Assembly: GCA_033807695.1 (NCBI GenBank)
Contig: CM066300.1
Location: 4,278,001 to 4,342,000, forward strand
DNA length: 64,000 nucleotides
From: Daedaleopsis sinensis
Lineage: Eukaryota > Basidiomycota > Agaricomycetes > Polyporales > Polyporaceae
Direction: 5' to 3'
A program made the translations under genes and the position numbers. Positions 20,990-33,400 of the stretch are shown piece after piece; position 1 is the first letter of the stretch, and every line of letters begins with the position of its first letter. The notes under the pieces are model-generated. The model worked only from the letters and a program-made list of their open reading frames with translations, searched no databases and had not been told where the DNA came from.

Positions 20990-23094
20990 ATGGGTGAACT
21001 CGCGGCCGGCTCACAGGCACAGGTCAACTATCAATGTCATATAATATACCTCGACGCCGATGAGACGCGTTCGGAGATACCCGCCAGTCTCCTGTCTCGC
21101 GTGGCCCCCGAAGCTGTCGCATATAAATGGATGATTATGACCGGCCTCTTCGACCCAGACAACCACTACGGTAGGATGGGCGACGTCTATATCAAAACGG
21201 AGCTTTACGGCGAAGAGATTTACATCAAAGGTGAAGACAATCGCTGGCACGTCTGGCACAAGCAAGTCGACTACGGTATCAAGAAATGGGCGAACTCCCC
21301 GGATAAGTTCAAACATAGCTACCACCCATGGCTGCGTGGTCGGCTTCTGCAATTCGATGGTACTACCCTTGGCTGGCATCCTCGTCGCCAGTATTTCCAC
21401 CACCGAACAGCATGGAACGCAGGGCCACACCACACGATACTAGGTGCACCAGTCTACGACAGCTTGGATGTTGCATCGATTGCTCGGTACATGATTGCCC
21501 CCGCTGTGTCAAATGTCCACGATGCATATAACAGCACGATGGGCGCGGATGTATCTAGTAGGATGCCCGGAAGTGAGGCATCTTGTTGTAACCTCGTTTG
21601 TCTGGACTTATACCCTTTGATATTTTAGGTGCCGTACTAGTGCATCACCAGCTTCAAAAGCGCGAGCGCTCGCATGCCCATATCGACTCAGCTGACCACA
21701 TGTCTAAACGTCCACGACGAACAAATACTCCTTCAGGAAGTCTACCACAAGTTATGCCCGTTCCGACACCCGCTGTTGCTTCCGCTACAACAAACCCCCC
21801 TCCACCACCACTCACTTCGACCCGGACTCCTCTACCTCAGGCGACCTCCGAGTTCGTTGCATGCGCGCGCCCGAATCCAGCGATTGACCCCTCCTCGCAG
21901 CATGCGCAGAGTCAGAAACCTTCTGCGTCGAATGTGTCGCCCCCAATCTCAGCCCCAATTGGACTCGTTACACCGGCAGCTGTGTCAAAGGCTGCAGATC
22001 CTCAGGCCGCCACACATCCCAAGCCTACGCAGAGTCAGAAGTCTTCTGCGTCGAACGTGCCGACCCCAATTTTAGCCTCGAGTGGACTCGCTCCAGCTGC
22101 GTTAGAGGCTGTAGGCCCTCAGGGTACCACGCAGACTAGTAGGCCGACGCAAAGTCAGACGTATTCAACTGTGTCAAACGTGCCGACCCCACTTCTAGCC
22201 TCGAGTGGACTCGCTCCAACTGCGCTAGGAGCTGTACGTCCTCAGGCCACCACACAGACCAAGCCTATGCAGGGTACTTCTGTGCCGAACGTGTCGACCC
22301 CAGTCTTAGCCTCGAGTCGACTCCCTCCAGCTGCGTCAGAAACTGTAGGCTCTCAAGCCACCACACAGCCCAAGCCTAGTACGCAAAGTCAGACGTCTTC
22401 AACTGTATCGAACGTGTCGAACCCAATCCCAGCCCCGAGTGGACTCATTCCAGCTGCGTCAGAACCTGTAGCTCAGGCCACCGCACAGACCAAGCCTGCG
22501 CAGAGTCAGAAGCCTTCTGCGTCAAACGTGTCGACCCCAATCCCTGCCCCGAGTGGACTCGTTCCAGCTACATCAGAAGCTGTAGGTCCTCAAACCGCCA
22601 CACAGATCGTGCAATCATTCCTAGGAAGCCTCTCAATATCGCTAGCTCACCACGCTGCCCTTCTCGCGAGCCTTGGGATCGTGGAGGTCTCGTACATGGA
22701 ATCACTTGCGTGCATGCAGAAGCGCACCCTCGAGCAGTTCTTCGCGACCCTCCGAGAGCGCGGCTTCACGTTCATGGAAGCCCTCGTCCTCCGTAGCGGT
22801 CTTAACACACTCCGCGCTGCCGCACATCCCAAGCGTGAGGCCCCGCGAACGAGCCCGGACACGATCGAGGTGTTCCTCCGACGCCTGTCTCCCTCGCTAG
22901 CGTGCCATGCCCGCATCTTCAGCGAGCTGGACATCGATGTCGCGCATCTGCCCGTTTTTGCGAAGCTCGACGCCGATTCATACGCGGAGTTCGAGAAGGA
23001 GCTGAGCGAGAGAGGCGTGTCGTGGGTGGGTATGTTCCTTATCAAGGCGGGGCTACAAACATTCGCAGAGGAGCCATTACTGGCTACAGGCTGA
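20990..23094 (+). CDS. Unrecognised protein with six ~39-aa repeats and a duplicated C-terminal helical module
   Basis: Exons 20990..21572 and 21629..23094 give 682 aa. ATG 20990 lies in good context (ACACCATGG). In-frame ATGs at 20918 and 20957 are possible. Residues 1-194 form an unfamiliar domain rich in Trp, His and Tyr (VYIKTEL, then WHVWHKQVDYGIKKW). A basic KRPRR motif near 225 could be a nuclear localisation signal. Residues ~297-535 consist of about six degenerate repeats of 38-42 aa built on QSQ..S..SNVSTP...SSGL.PAA...VGPQATTQ. The last ~160 residues hold two related ~63-aa helical units (FL..LS.SLA.HA....L...; L.ERG; a final SGL or AGL). The repeat DNA at 21899..22615 is a coding minisatellite. 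Function unknown. Confidence 0.7.
21899..22615 (+). repeat. Coding minisatellite, about six units of ~117 bp
   Basis: Imperfect tandem units begin near 21899, 22028, 22148, 22265, 22379 and 22499. Each encodes the Gln-Ser-Gln ... Asn-Val-Ser ... Ser-Gly-Leu ... Pro-Gln-Ala pattern. The fourth unit is shortened near its start. Unit count may vary between strains. Confidence 0.8.
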
Positions 23095-23234
23095 TCCGCC
23101 GTCTGATAACAACTATGCGCGATGTTTGCGTGATGTACTTATGGCCTGAGCGCGGCCGCGACCCCGTATGTAGCCGGTCTAACCCAATATTTTCTTTGTT
23201 ATCTCATGTATAAACACATATCTAGTGAGGTGAA

Positions 23235-25310
23235 TCATAAGTCCTTGTCTGCGAGCCACCTGTTGACTAACTCCAAGGACCGGACGGGCTGATCATACGG
23301 TGCCTTGGTTGAGTTCCGTCATACCGTCAGCTTCTGACCAATTTCACAAGGCCAGGACCGAGAACGCACCAAGTGCCCAGCGTCACGGATCGTAGCGAAA
23401 CTGAGCTTCCCCACTCGCCTCGTCTTCCCGGCGACCTCTCCATCGACAAACCACTCGCGCAGCGGCGCGTTGCGGAACGCCTCCTGCGACCTCCACTCCA
23501 GTTCGAGCGTCATGCGCTCGTTGGCGACCCAGTTGCAGACCCAATCCGTGTCGCCGACGTAGATGAGCACGCGGACGCCGTGCTCGAGAAGGGCAGCAAG
23601 GTAGTGCTCAGCGCGGAAGTCCCAAAGGTCGTGTAAGAACCGGCTGTTGATGTCTTGATTGTGATTCGTGAAGTTACTGTGGAGAGGGTCAATTCCTATG
23701 GTAGACTGGGTAGTGGGGTTGTTGAGGTATTCGTCGATATATCTATCAGTGGCCAACTCAGCGATGAATCTCCAGAGACCAGGAAATTGAACTCTACTTC
23801 GTATCTGGGTAACAATCTGCCAGGTCGGGATGTCCCTTGCTGCAATTGCAGGTGGTCAAATGGGCATGTCGAGCGGAACGACAACTATTCGCTTTACCAA
23901 GGCCTCAAGGCATCGTATGCGTTGTACTCTGTATTGGTGGTTAGTGTCATCGTCCACCTGAAGCCTTATGATTGGGTTACCATTGAACAAGGACATGAAG
24001 GATGTCGCGCAGAATTCGAAGCTAGAACCACAATCGATGTGGTCCAAAACATCCTTACATGACTCCTGCAGCTTCTTCTTACATCTCGGAACGATTTGCT
24101 TCATGCGAACGCAGTCGCTGCAATGAGGTTTTGTGTGAGCTCTGGCACCCTGAAATCAATGGAGATGTCCGATCACTCACGAAATGCTAGTGATTGCGGG
24201 GAAGCCATAATTCTCGCATCTGATTTCGTAGTACGACGTAAGCATACCAATGAAGTCCGTGCAGCCGTTGCCTATCCCCATGAACTGGTGAGCACACCAT
24301 GCGACGTAGGAGTCAAAGATCCGACTGACCAATCATCACTGAGGAGATGTTAATGGGTGTCATTCCAGCCTCTATCAGTCGAGCATTGGCGTCATACACA
24401 GCCGATGCGTAAACAGGTATATAACGTCCCTGTTCATTGTAAGGGTCGACGTGTCAACAATTTATGATATGAGACGATGGCTAGAACTAGTAACTTACGC
24501 CATATGATTCTCCGGCCATATGGAATGGACGGCCCTTGAACTTGGAGAAGTGCTCGAAGAATATAGTCACAAACGCGGCGATATCCTGCCCGGCTTCGAT
24601 GGTCGAGTCCTGCACAGCACAACGCGTAGTTAGCGCAGGCTATGGACAAGGGCTAGTTATACTACGTGTTACGCACCACTTTCTGGCCGTGATCGGCGTA
24701 AGAGAAGCCAACACCTATCGGCTGGTCGATGAAGAACACGTTAGCGCGGTCGTTCCAGGAGTACTCAAAGCGTTCGGTAGAGTTTGGCCCGGTTACTCTG
24801 CATGGGCCTTGCGGCCATTCAATGAAATGTATCAGTACAATTCAAAGAGATAGAAAATCAAATCTGCTGACCAAGTTCCATAAACAGGCCCATGGAGGAT
24901 GAGGCCCCAGGCCCGCCGTTGGTCCAGAAGACAACGTCATCCGTGTCTGGATTATTCCGACTCTCGAAGAAATAGAAGAAGAGGTGTCGAGCCTCGATGT
25001 CAATGGCCCGTGTACGCCCTGACGGGGACAACGAGATAAATTAGTGTCGTGTCCGTGAGGTCCTACATAGAACGCCATACTGCGTCTCGCCGTCGCAGAA
25101 GTAAGACTTCTTGATGCGGACACCGTATGCCGGGAAACTTGGGTGCCGCAGAGTTGTGTGCTCAGATGCAGAGAGAGCGTGGAGGTCTTCCCAAGGCGTG
25201 AAAAGGCCTTCGTCGTATAGCGCAGATGAAGCGGGCTGTGAGAAGGGGAACTGTGCACCCCGCACACTGGCAGTCGCAACTAAAGTGAGGAGGGGCGAAA
25301 GGATTTTCAT
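23235..25310 (-). CDS. Serine carboxypeptidase (peptidase family S10)
   Basis: A secreted or vacuolar acid exopeptidase that removes C-terminal residues. Eleven exons: 25310..25067, 25018..24872, 24807..24677, 24609..24499, 24429..24330, 24271..24181, 24117..23981, 23928..23898, 23839..23798, 23742..23370, 23303..23235, giving 491 aa. Residues 1-18 are a signal peptide. The catalytic Ser lies in GESYGGRY (~209) and spans an intron. The Asp is in [11 protein letters not shown] (~411) and the His in DAGHLAPYD (~467). The oxyanion region reads NGGPGASS, where most relatives have NGGPGCSS. Several Cys pairs (CVRM, CKKK, CGSS, CKGH, CYPD) follow the family pattern. The first intron's donor (25066) is the least certain junction. 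Confidence 0.93.
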
Positions 25311-28270
25311 ACTACTTAGTCCCGGGGCCTTCTGTACTAGCTGTCGTAGCCTCGGTCAGTTATGTTCTCAAATTGTGGAGGCCTAAGTGAGAAAGCATCC
25401 CACCTGAACGCTGAACACCGCTCTTCGTCGAGTCTGACTCTCAGACTGATCTAGAGGGTCGATTGTCACTGATTACGGCGCCGTAGAGTTCTTATGTACC
25501 ACGAGTTTGCTGCGCCTCCCGCAGACGGTACCGAGAAGTCAGTCCGACTCAGCAGACTCTGGGGATGGCAAGGTGGGATTTGGATTATCCCATTTGGAGG
25601 ATTTCAAGCCATGCGCGCCGATTGCGCAGGCTGCACATGCGCAGCGGCGCCCGCAGCCAGAGCTGCACATGGGCGTGGGCGCGCGCCGGCCCGAGACTGC
25701 CGATGTAAGTAAGGGGTAAAGTAGTACAATTCTATTAGTCTTGCCTGCCAAGTCTTGCTCTGTCTCCTCTAATGGTTGAGTCTTACGTGCGCCATGATCA
25801 CGGACTCCTGCCTCTTAACCTCATCTACGCGGAAACGACTGAACGATGAACCCTCCTCATATCCGAAGCTAGCTCTTGTGCTTTATTGTGCTTTACACCG
25901 CTGCTCACGATCGTTGGCACAAAGTTCAAACGAGAGAACTGGAGGATACATGCGGTCTTAGGTCTGTTTGCATGATGGCATCTGCATGATCCTACGGCTA
26001 CAACGGACAAAACTTATTCGCAAACGCAAGTGGGGTGCAATATCCAATGCGAATCATGGCTGATGACTATGCAACGATGCTCAGGGTGCCGCTGAGCTGT
26101 GAGCCAGGGCTACAGAAGAGATTGTCAGAACTTGGTCAGGACTTACCCCATTTTGTCTCATATATTCAACACCTTCCCCCTCGGCAATTTCAGTCAATGT
26201 GCAGCGCATTCGCATGCGTATGATGGTCTCCAACATTTCATCTTGGATGGACTGTGCATTTACCATCCTCCGTCGGATGCTATCGGCGCAGTCGAGGAAG
26301 ACTATGTCGTCACTTCGAGACGAGATGGACGGCACTTTTCAATATGGTCTAGCCTTACATGCACCCCAAGAACAGTGACGTGAAGGAGTACACTATATGT
26401 GTGGAGGTGTTTGTATTCCCTGAGCCGTTGGAGCATTGATCTGCATCGTCCGTCACTCGATCATGTCAGTGAGTTGTTAATGAAGTCAGCCCCCTTCCTA
26501 GTTTGCTGAATGTTCACTCGTACAGGTTGGAATTCCGTACTCAGACTCGTCCCGCTGGTATCGTTACACACATGATAGGCAAATTGCGTCACTTCATTCA
26601 CCCTCACGCACAAGTACCTGGTTACTGTGCCAACACCTGAACGTGGACAGCTCGATGCTTGTTCGCAGCTGTATATACGGATGGTAAGCCGCTCTCTGTT
26701 ACGAGAATTCCGCGTTGCGCCATGTCCGGAGTTCTCGGGACATCACTCACTGGGGCTCGACCATGATCGATGATCATGATCACTGGGTCCGCGCCTCCTT
26801 TTCAACGCAATGACTGCCTTTGTTCATCGCAGATCACATCTTTCAGCCAAAGAAGTCGCACTTCTTGCACAGTGTCACAACTGCACGAGCATAGCATGTG
26901 AACAGAGAAGTAAGTGACCAATTATTTTCGATCGGAGACGCTGTTTGACTGAGGCAAATCTATCAAGCACCGCATACTACAGTGTAGACGTTTCTAGATG
27001 TCAAAATCGAATCTACTGCTGCGAGATGGGGCTGCGCTTAGACAGATTCAATGGCCCGGGTGTTATGTTGAGGTTGAGATAGAGATCAAGGGCACCCTGG
27101 GGGGAAAGTTAAAGGAATGAGTGCGAACGATTCGTCGCCGTCCCGACAAGCCCACTGTTCAACGTCCATTGCCCTAAGATGAGTTCCCTCGACGTATCAC
27201 TGTGCAGTCTCTAATAGACGGTGACCCCTCCAGTGGTGTTCAACGTTCAGGCACGTAGTACAGCCACCGGAATCCCAATCGAAATGGCTCCACAACGCCC
27301 TCGAGGGCGTATCCATACTTAAATCCCTCACACTCGCGCTTTCATTGCCGACGAGCCCTCGGCTTGGCGTCGTCAAGGTGCGAGGCAAGCGCCTTCTCAC
27401 ATCTCCTTCTACTCACACAGGTAACCTGCGATCTACGGAATATCGTCCGCCGGAACGATAGGCCTCCCATGAATACGGCAGAGGGAAGCTCTGTATTACA
27501 TCCGAGAAGACTGGTTGCCTCCTCGGTCAGAAGAAGTGTCCTGACATGGGAATCCTTCCGGGGCAAGTGTCTTAACTTACCAAACGTGGCGCTACCACCT
27601 GTTCCGTCAAGTAAGTTAGCGGGTCTTCCCTGTTGTGAACATTGCGCTATCCTCTTGATGCTGTGATCTGAGACTCGACCCTACATGAGCATCCAGTCTG
27701 TCGGCTACTGGCAGCTACTATGCGACATGATGCCCGGGATACCTACGGATATTCAGCCCATTCAGCATTGCAAGTGGCGGACGTGAAGAGGTCAGGTGTT
27801 GCGTAATGTCCGTTGAACCTCCTCTGCATGCCCGCTATGCCCGCACTCACTTAGGTAATCTCGGCCAGCATACTCCCGCCAACGGGCTCCCCGGCGTGTA
27901 ATTGATATCGTTGATCATGTTCTCCGTGCTTCTCAAGTCCCGCATGATAGATGTGGTATGTTTTTGAATCCGATCGAACTCTCTTCAGCGGATCCATGGA
28001 TACGCAACAGCAACAGCCCATTGCAACCGGCCTCATGCCGTCTCAACCTGGTCCGTCGTTGTGGGCTCGTTCTTCGAGCCGCAGACTCCGAGCCAGCGGG
28101 GCCCCGGTTGTCCGGCCGTATAAAGACCCAGCCAGAAAATCACGACAGACCGCTTCCCCATCCCCTTCGTTCCCGCTCTCTGCTTTTTACCCATTCTAGG
28201 GAGCTGTGCTCGCCACCCACCTTCGCTTTCACTCTAGGCTGGGACCTCCGATTCGACCAACTCGACCAAC
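25311..28270. other. 3-kb gene-poor region with splice-like coding fragments
   Basis: It has lower GC than the surrounding genes and no convincing gene. The minus strand at about 26040..26720 has several short frames separated by good splice consensus sites (see findings). The rest, 26,750-28,100, shows nothing recognisable. The right end holds the promoter of the gene at 28271. Confidence 0.4.
28119..28125 (+). promoter_or_regulatory. TATA box (TATAAAG) of the beta-propeller gene
   Basis: Lies about 150 bp upstream of the ATG at 28271, which would leave a leader of roughly 120 nt. Confidence 0.5.
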
Positions 28271-30016
28271 ATGTTCTTCTCCGCTGCCGTCCTTGCTGCC
28301 GCCCTCGTGGCCCCGTCTTTTGTTTCTGCGGCGCCGCTGCAACGTCGGACCTCAACGAAGATGTCGTCGTTCGTCGACTCGAATTCGGCTGCCGGAGCGG
28401 TCTACTGTGAGTGTCGAGTCCTCTACAGTGCCGCATCATTGTCGCTGATCCTACGGTCTACCAGTTATCACTAACGAAGGAGACATCAACACTATATTTG
28501 CCGCGGCCATTAATTCAGACGGTACTCTGGTAAGAACTCACCTCATACCATGTCCACCGGTCAAGCATTAATATATGTACACCGACATAGGTCCTGGATA
28601 GGGCTATAACGACTGGTGGTAGTGGCGCTCACGGTCTTGAGGATCTCGAGGCTCCCGATCCGCTCTTCTCGCAGGCGTCGATAAAGGCGTCCGCACAGGG
28701 CGAAGTACTCGCTGCTGTCAACGTAAGCTGTCTATACCGATAATCGTGGACCGCGGCCGGCTCACTGTTCACCACTCGTGTAGGCGGGATCCAACTCCAT
28801 CACACTCTTCGCGATCGACCCTGCGGACCCGACGAACCTGCAGCAGATCGGCAACCCGGCCTCTTCAGAAGGGGAGTTCCCCGTCTCGCTGGCGTTCAAC
28901 AGCAAAGGCGATACTCTCTGCGTCCTCAACAGCGGCACCGTCAACGGAGTCAAGTATGTGCACCCTTTCGCGCCACATGTTCACGTTCATATATACTCAT
29001 GTTGACTACACGGTCTGCAGCTGCTTCGACGTCGACAAGAACGTAGGATTGACGGGGATCCCGAACAGCCTCCGCTCGCTCGGACTGAACCAGACAAACC
29101 CCGCCACCGGGCTCGAGAACACCGCGAGTCAGGTGCTCTTCAGCGAGGACGACGCGCAGCTGCTCGTGTCCGTCAAGGGCGATGCACAGAACCCGGGCTT
29201 CCTCGCCGTCTTCGACGTTCAAGGCGACGGCTCGCTCTCCCAGGACTTCAAGCAGATCCCCGCCCCGAAGGGCGGCGCGCTCCCATTCTCGATGACGCTC
29301 ATTCCCGGCACGACCGCGGTCGTCGTGCCGGACCCGCAGATCGGGTTCGACATCATCGACTTCGTCGCGAACACTACCACCGCGGTCAAGATCGACGGGC
29401 AGAAGACGACGGGCTGGTCGAGCTTCAGCGTGAGCACAGGCGACTTCTTCCTCACCGACCTCGACACGTCGACGATCACGGAAGTGAACGTCGACGAGAA
29501 CCTCAAAGCCACGATCGTGAACGTGAGTTGTTTCGCCTGCAGATCCCTGCGGAAAATCGCGTGATCGCTGACGCTGCGGACCGGTTTCTTGCAGCAATTC
29601 GTACAGGGCGCCGGCACCACGACGATGGATAATGACATCGCGACCATCGGCGACACTGAGTGGGTTCCCTGATTACATCCAGATGCTCAGGCCCGACCGC
29701 TGACGCTCGGCGATCCCCTACTAGCTTCCTCTACGTGCTCGCCCCGAACGCGACCGAGATTGCGATCTTCGAGATCGTCACGGCGGGAAAGCTCCTGGAC
29801 GTCGCGACCCTGGACATTGCGGGCCCCGCCCAGGACGCGGGCATCACCCTCAGTGAGTAGCTGCTGCTTTGCCTCGATATTCCCCCCTCCTCGCCACGAG
29901 AGTGCCAAAACTAATCTTTGCGGCCAGATGCTTTCAACATTCAGGGCCTGACTACATTCGTGCCCGTGGATGCCAACGTGCGGAATGCGAACTCCAAGGT
30001 CAACACCAAGCTGTAG
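28271..30016 (+). CDS. Secreted beta-propeller-like protein (lactonase/3-carboxymuconate cyclase-like)
   Basis: Eight exons: 28271..28406, 28465..28529, 28591..28722, 28784..28953, 29021..29522, 29595..29659, 29725..29852, 29928..30016, giving 428 aa. Residues 1-20 are a signal peptide ending SAAP, with a basic QRR site just after. The mature protein has repeating beta-blade patterns: TNEGDINTIFAAAINSDGTL, AAVNAGSNSITLFAI, FLAVFDVQGDGSL and FLYVLAPNATEIAIFEI. These resemble YVTN/lactonase seven-bladed propellers. Several N-glycosylation sites are present. Such proteins are often found in fungal secretomes without a proven substrate, so the enzyme name is only a fold-level guess. Confidence 0.75.
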
Positions 30017-30420
30017 TGAGCTCTGCGCGGGTTGCTCGTCGCACGCCTTCGGTTATTCGGACACTTCGTTTGCCTGGTTGATCTCGGACACTTGCCCTTT
30101 ACTGGCTAGCCTATGGACACTGTAGCGCTACACGGACTCGTCGCGCTCTCGAGGATGGTGTAAAATTAATGTTCTTCTTGGTCGGTTTCGGATGTATCTT
30201 AGGGCTTTCATGTATACATGTTGGGGGAGCCACCTCGCCACAAACGATGCTCTGCACGTTCGCAAGGGAACCGGACCACGGACCGGTTGGCGCAGCTTCG
30301 ATCTCACTTCGACCCATGGCCAGTTATGTATTATGCTAGATGCTAGAGCACTATCGTAGTAAGGTAGGCAACGCACCGTCCACGGTACTAAGTAGTTGAT
30401 GTAGTGAGTACAAAGTTCCT

Positions 30421-33400
30421 TCATTCCGAGTCCGAATCTGACGTGATCACGATCGCGTTCTCCAGGTTCATTAACCACCGCTTGAACATCGACTCGCGCA
30501 GCTCTCGACCGAGGGCTTCTCCGACAGGCATCGGTACAGCGTTCCCAATCTGTCGATGCATCTGTCAACGGCGTCAGTCTCTAGCAGTGCTTCGCGCGCA
30601 AGCAGCGCCTGAGGAACGCACCGTCGTGACGTTGTCGTCCAGCGCGACGAACACGAACCAGTCCGGGAACCCCTGGGAGCGCGCGAGCTCCCGAACGCTT
30701 AATATGCGCAGGCACTGTGGATGGTAAATCGTGAGCGCATGAGCCATGCGCAAGGTCTCTAATGCGGGACGTACCCAGTGGTGCAGCACGCGGCTCTGCT
30801 TGGCAGTGGGCATGATGTTGGTCACGGTCGTGTGGAACCAGCTGTCTCTGTTGACGCGGCCATAGAGCCCCGGGCAGAAGCCGCTCTTCGCCCGCGCCGA
30901 GAGCGGGTGCGCACTCTGCCACTCCCAGAGTGCCCTATCCAGTACTGCCAGGGAGACACAAAGCAACAGGTCAGCGTCACGAACGTTCGCTTCTAACTCG
31001 TGAAGACGTACATCTGTAGTCGGCGTCGGGTGTGAGAGGTACGTTCACAACACTGGAGATCGAGTCTCAGTCACGGTATCTCATCACAAGGATAGGGTGA
31101 GCCGCGTACCGCTCTACTACATGAGGCTTGAATGTCCGCGTGAAGTGCTGGAGGTCCTTCGACGGCCGCCGCCTACAAGCTTGCTGGAAAGACGTTCTGG
31201 GAGGGTGCGCGTATATGTCCTCCGGAGAGACATCAGGCCCGCAATATCGTGCTTTCGACGAGTCACATTCCACAGCCAGTACGTTCCGGGACTGCCGAGG
31301 CGAGGGTTTCGACTTGACAAGCAACCTCGGGTCCTCCCTGATCAGCAGTGAGTGTCCGGATATCAGCGTCGACTCTATAGTGGTGTCTCATGGGGTCTAC
31401 GCACCAGTCCCATTGAAGCAGATCCTCAATAGCCTCGCCAATGGTAACATGCTTTAAAGGCGCGGTGTACTCCTGCGTCAGGATAGGAGCGATGGTGACT
31501 TCGTTTGAGAGGACGATCCGGAGCTGTTTGGTCTTCAGCGAGCTATGGCTGGGTTGAGGAAGGAGTGGGAGGGGATACGAGGATTGGGATGCGATGAGGA
31601 GGAACCGGATCCGGTCTTGGGGCGTGCCATAGTGACCGGCTTGTACCAGTCCATACCGCACTTGATACCTGACAGAGACGCCTAGCGGTCAGCGATGCGC
31701 ATCACGTCTGTGTTGCGATTGACTAGATGTCCTACTGACCCCATCGTCACGAGGGCGTGGACCATGAACTTGAGGCCGCCCTTGTCTATCCCTCCGTTCA
31801 CCTTGTGCTTTCCCGCTTGAGATGCGTTCAGGCTATAACGCAGGAAGCCCCTGACGTTCTCGAAGAAGCAGTATTTGGGGCGCAGAAAATCGACCCAGGC
31901 GAGGAGCGTGAGCATCAGATGACTCTTCCTATCGTGAGCCTTCTGGAACATATTTAGACCGGAATGCGGTTGGCTGAAAGCATCTAACGGTCAGGCCCAC
32001 GAACTAATAACGAGCGTCACGAGAGAGCGCGACAGACCAAGGAAATCCCGCGATGATACAGTCGATCTGACCAGGGAGCGGTGGCGGAGGAAGCGGTGTT
32101 TTGCCCAGGATGTCCATAGGAGGCTCGCCCTCGTGCTGCTTGGCGTGCGTCTTGACGGCGTACTTGAGGACGACGTTCGCGCACTGGTTGTACACTACAG
32201 TCGACGGAGAGTTTTTCCTAATAGATGGTCGATACGTGAGTACATACTACAAGGGGACGATCATGACTCACTTCAAAGTAGCTGCAGCGCTGGGAGAGAT
32301 CTCTACTGAATGTGTGACCTTCACACAGCCGGTCTGCTCCATGCCCAACCCGAACGCGCCCACCCCGGCGAACGGGTCGAACGCTCTCAGGCAGCGATCG
32401 GGCGAGGCTGCCGGGCCGTTGGTGAACCGTTTCAGCTCCTGCAACTTGGTGAGGTCGTCCTTGTGACATGTCGCGCAAATCCGGAGCTGGCTAGGCCGGA
32501 GCTTCACGAGTGCTTTGGGTGACGGAGAGGTCGACGGACGATGTCGCTTGGCATAGAAGTGGAGGGGCGAGATGTTGAGCCATGCGCGGACGTCACGGAT
32601 GGAGGATGGGAGGGCGTCTGGATGCAAGACGACACAGCGCTTGAGGATGTCCTCGGCGTGGACCTCGTCGAATCGGTCTGTCGTGAAGAGTTCGCGCTGC
32701 CCTAAGTGTCAGTACATGCAACAGATGGGTAGAGACGATGGAGCCTGCCTCGTCCTTGAGCTTGTTGCTTGAACCCCAGTGGGTATCCGACATGCGACCG
32801 AGAGCCTGGATTTTGAGGCGCGCAGACCCGTTCGGCTCGGGATAGAGAGCGGCGATCCTGCCAATGCGAGCAGGTCCTGGACCATCTCCTACAGGTGAAC
32901 GGACGAGGACATAGTCATCGACATGATACGATGAGCCAAGGTAGGCCAGCTTGTTCCTGATGACCGACGGTTGAGTTTCTAGCTCCTTCTGCACACTGAC
33001 GAGACAGATGGGGCAGTTTGGTGGAGGGAAAGACTCGGTCACCGTATGGTCAATGTCCGTGAATGATCCGTCCACCTCACTGTACGTAAACCTGAGGATA
33101 TATATCAGTACGCCGCCCACGTCGGAGGGTGGTATATGGGATGACGAACTGGCAGAAGAATTCCGAAGGGCTCAAGTCTCCTGGAGGTCGACGAGGATGG
33201 ACATTCACTTTACCGACCGCGTGCAATTCTGCAAGATCGACGACACCACAGAGCCGACATAAAAACAGCTCTTGGGAATCGGATATGCGACCGAGATAGG
33301 TCTTCGACGCATGTTCGAACCACTGCACGTGCAGCTGCTTCGACGTCTTGTGAATGTAGATAATCTTGGCGAACCTAGGGGGGCTCAATAAGCAACGGGC

